Source: Flavobacterium sp. 1 (GTDB taxonomy: Bacteria; Bacteroidota; Bacteroidia; Flavobacteriales; Flavobacteriaceae). From it: a stretch of 64,000 bases of DNA. Below the pieces are notes generated by a model that saw only the letters and a program-made list of their open reading frames with translations, ran no database searches and was not told the origin of the DNA. The translations under genes were made by a program, and so were the position numbers. This document shows, in pieces, positions 62,847 through 64,000 of this stretch. The stretch spans positions 496,001-560,000 of the forward strand of contig NZ_PGER01000001.1 of the NCBI RefSeq assembly GCF_002797935.1. The letters run 5' to 3'. Numbering within the stretch: position 1 is the stretch's first letter; every line of letters starts with the position of its first letter.

Positions 62847-63908
62847 CTAATACAAATATCCAAACCCGTTATTATGCGCTATAGTAACTAATGGCTGTAT
62901 ACTTTCCTTATATTTAGTATAATCAAAGCTATTAGAACTGATCAAATCCGGATATATAGTCAAATACTCTTCAAGCAATTTGCTTTTAGGGCGATGATGG
63001 TTTATAATTTCAAAGGCAGTTTTTTGAAGATTAAAAAAGCCGTCAAAATGAGTTTCCATAATCGGTAACTTATCACTTTTCCTAGAGTTAAAACTGGTAT
63101 CAATCGGTACCAAATTCCAAATCAAATCATGTGATACAAAAGCATGAGGTATAAAATGATCCAATGCGTAGCGGTCAATAGTTAAAGCAGTATTGGTAAA
63201 AATACAATCCACAGTTCCAAGTTCCTTAAAAACGATATCCCAGTAGTTCTTGCGTTGGTTCGTGAGTGAACCTCTAAATGGCGGTCGTATTAATTTATTG
63301 GCAATATCCGGTACATTCGGGTTACGGGTCTGCAAAAACAAAGTCAGGTTCCAATAAATAAAATCCTTTAGTATTTTGGCATTTGACTTTAAGTAATCAA
63401 CCCAGTTGGGGTTAATAACAATATGTTCATCATAAAGAGCATACAAACAATCATTTTCAAATACCTGCGAAGAAGTATAAATCCGCTTCCTGTAAGCAAC
63501 ATCATTTTCTCCAGCAACTTTACTAAACCACGGAGATAAAAACCAATGTGGCACATTTTTATTAAAATGGTAAAGGGTTTGTTGTGTCGCTTTGAGTTCA
63601 GAGTTTTCTAAAATAGACAATAATAGACTTTTCTTAGTATCTATAGTCAGCTGTTCCTGCTCCAATATAGACTGTACTGCCTGCTGTATAAGGTCCTGCT
63701 TACCAAATGATACATGGAAATAATTCACAGTATACCACGCATTGCCAATCATCCGTGCAAATAAATGCCGCTTCGGTATTGTTGTCTGTCCTTCCTCAAC
63801 CAGTTCCAAAATAGCCAACAACCAATAAAACTTATATGTCGCTGAGGTATTACCAAACGAAGTCGCTAGTTTAGAGACAGGAAGTTTATCCGAATAAGGA
63901 AGATTCAT
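62847..63908 (-). CDS. HNH endonuclease-domain protein
   Basis: 353 residues, soluble. The HNH nuclease motif lies at about 250-285: LDHFIPHAFVSHDLIWNLVP then NSRKSDKLP, with the metal-binding Asp-His and later Asn and Lys positions. The N-terminal ~240 residues are helical (SATYKFYWLLAILELVEEGQ, WYTVNYFHVSFGKQDLIQQA) and probably specify the target or partner. Such HNH proteins are common in restriction and phage-defence islands. Neighbours to the right are outside the window, so its system cannot be named. The start is well placed (MNLPYSDKLPVSK), with no competing upstream Met. Confidence 0.85.
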   Translation of the reverse strand: MNLPYSDKLPVSKLATSFGNTSATYKFYWLLAILELVEEGQTTIPKRHLFARMIGNAWYTVNYFHVSFGKQDLIQQAVQSILEQEQLTIDTKKSLLLSILENSELKATQQTLYHFNKNVPHWFLSPWFSKVAGENDVAYRKRIYTSSQVFENDCLYALYDEHIVINPNWVDYLKSNAKILKDFIYWNLTLFLQTRNPNVPDIANKLIRPPFRGSLTNQRKNYWDIVFKELGTVDCIFTNTALTIDRYALDHFIPHAFVSHDLIWNLVPIDTSFNSRKSDKLPIMETHFDGFFNLQKTAFEIINHHRPKSKLLEEYLTIYPDLISSNSFDYTKYKESIQPLVTIAHNNGFGYLY

Positions 63909-64000
63909 AAAATAACGTAATTTATGGTAGGGCTAAGATAGGAAAAGTAAAATAGAGTCATATGGAAAACATATTGCATGAATTTTCAATAAAAATGTAT

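Overview
The window looks like a chromosomal segment of a Flavobacterium-type member of the Bacteroidota. It is AT-rich, translation starts lack Shine-Dalgarno sequences, it carries SusC/SusD pairs, a type 9 secretion C-terminal signal and many secreted glycoside hydrolases, and most best-recognised proteins (MreB, GH3, GH2, GH92) are of flavobacterial style. No rRNA, tRNA, CRISPR array or replication origin was recognised.

Layout. (1) 1-13,900: a glycan-degradation region with a GH27-like C-terminus, a double GH43 protein, a GH2 beta-galactosidase, a TPR/DUF6377-type membrane regulator, a GH3 beta-glucosidase, an acyltransferase-3 membrane protein and a convergent GH92 alpha-mannosidase. (2) 13,900-24,250: a repeat-rich stretch with a small DNA-binding-like protein, a DUF1826-like protein, an orphan mreB, a W/Y-rich DUF6600-like protein and a very large secreted nuclease/HYR-domain protein with a T9SS sorting tail. 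It ends in an IS110 relic fused to a helicase relic. Four copies of a dispersed ~75-bp repeat lie here. (3) 24,400-34,300: a mosaic in which small gene modules (SDR-AraC-SnoaL; VOC-NmrA-MarR; hypotheticals) are separated by ~130-bp, self-complementary, attC-like repeats. One repeat is split by an IS1182-type element plus three exact-period 113-bp MITE-like units. The stretch ends with an AbiEi-like/Fic fusion gene downstream of a 24-bp iteron array. (4) 34,900-43,800: a compact alpha-galactoside utilisation locus, GH36-SusC-SusD on the minus strand with a divergent DUF6377 regulator. (5) 43,900-48,100: transposase relics and a siderophore receptor/PepSY pair, each with an apparent one-base homopolymer frameshift. 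(6) 48,500-64,000: an accessory/defence-like island with an IS200-like insertion splitting a membrane protein gene, a HipA-like fragment, a macro-domain gene, more attC-like repeats, a family of 42-residue micro-proteins missed by length cut-offs, a two-gene GHKL-ATPase plus tandem phosphoribosyltransferase-like operon (the best candidate for an undescribed system), an IS630 element, several broken genes and an HNH endonuclease.

How the genes work together. Regions 1 and 4 are carbohydrate utilisation loci in which surface binding and import (SusCD), periplasmic hydrolysis (GH families) and a membrane-bound TPR sensor with a LuxR-like helix-turn-helix form a unit. Regions 3 and 6 look like cassette accumulation zones. 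The same folded repeat type recurs between unrelated modules, relics are frequent, and the intact novel-looking operons (GHKL/PRTase, AbiEi-Fic, macro domain) are of the kind found in conflict systems. Function assignments rest on motif reading only; no database search was possible.
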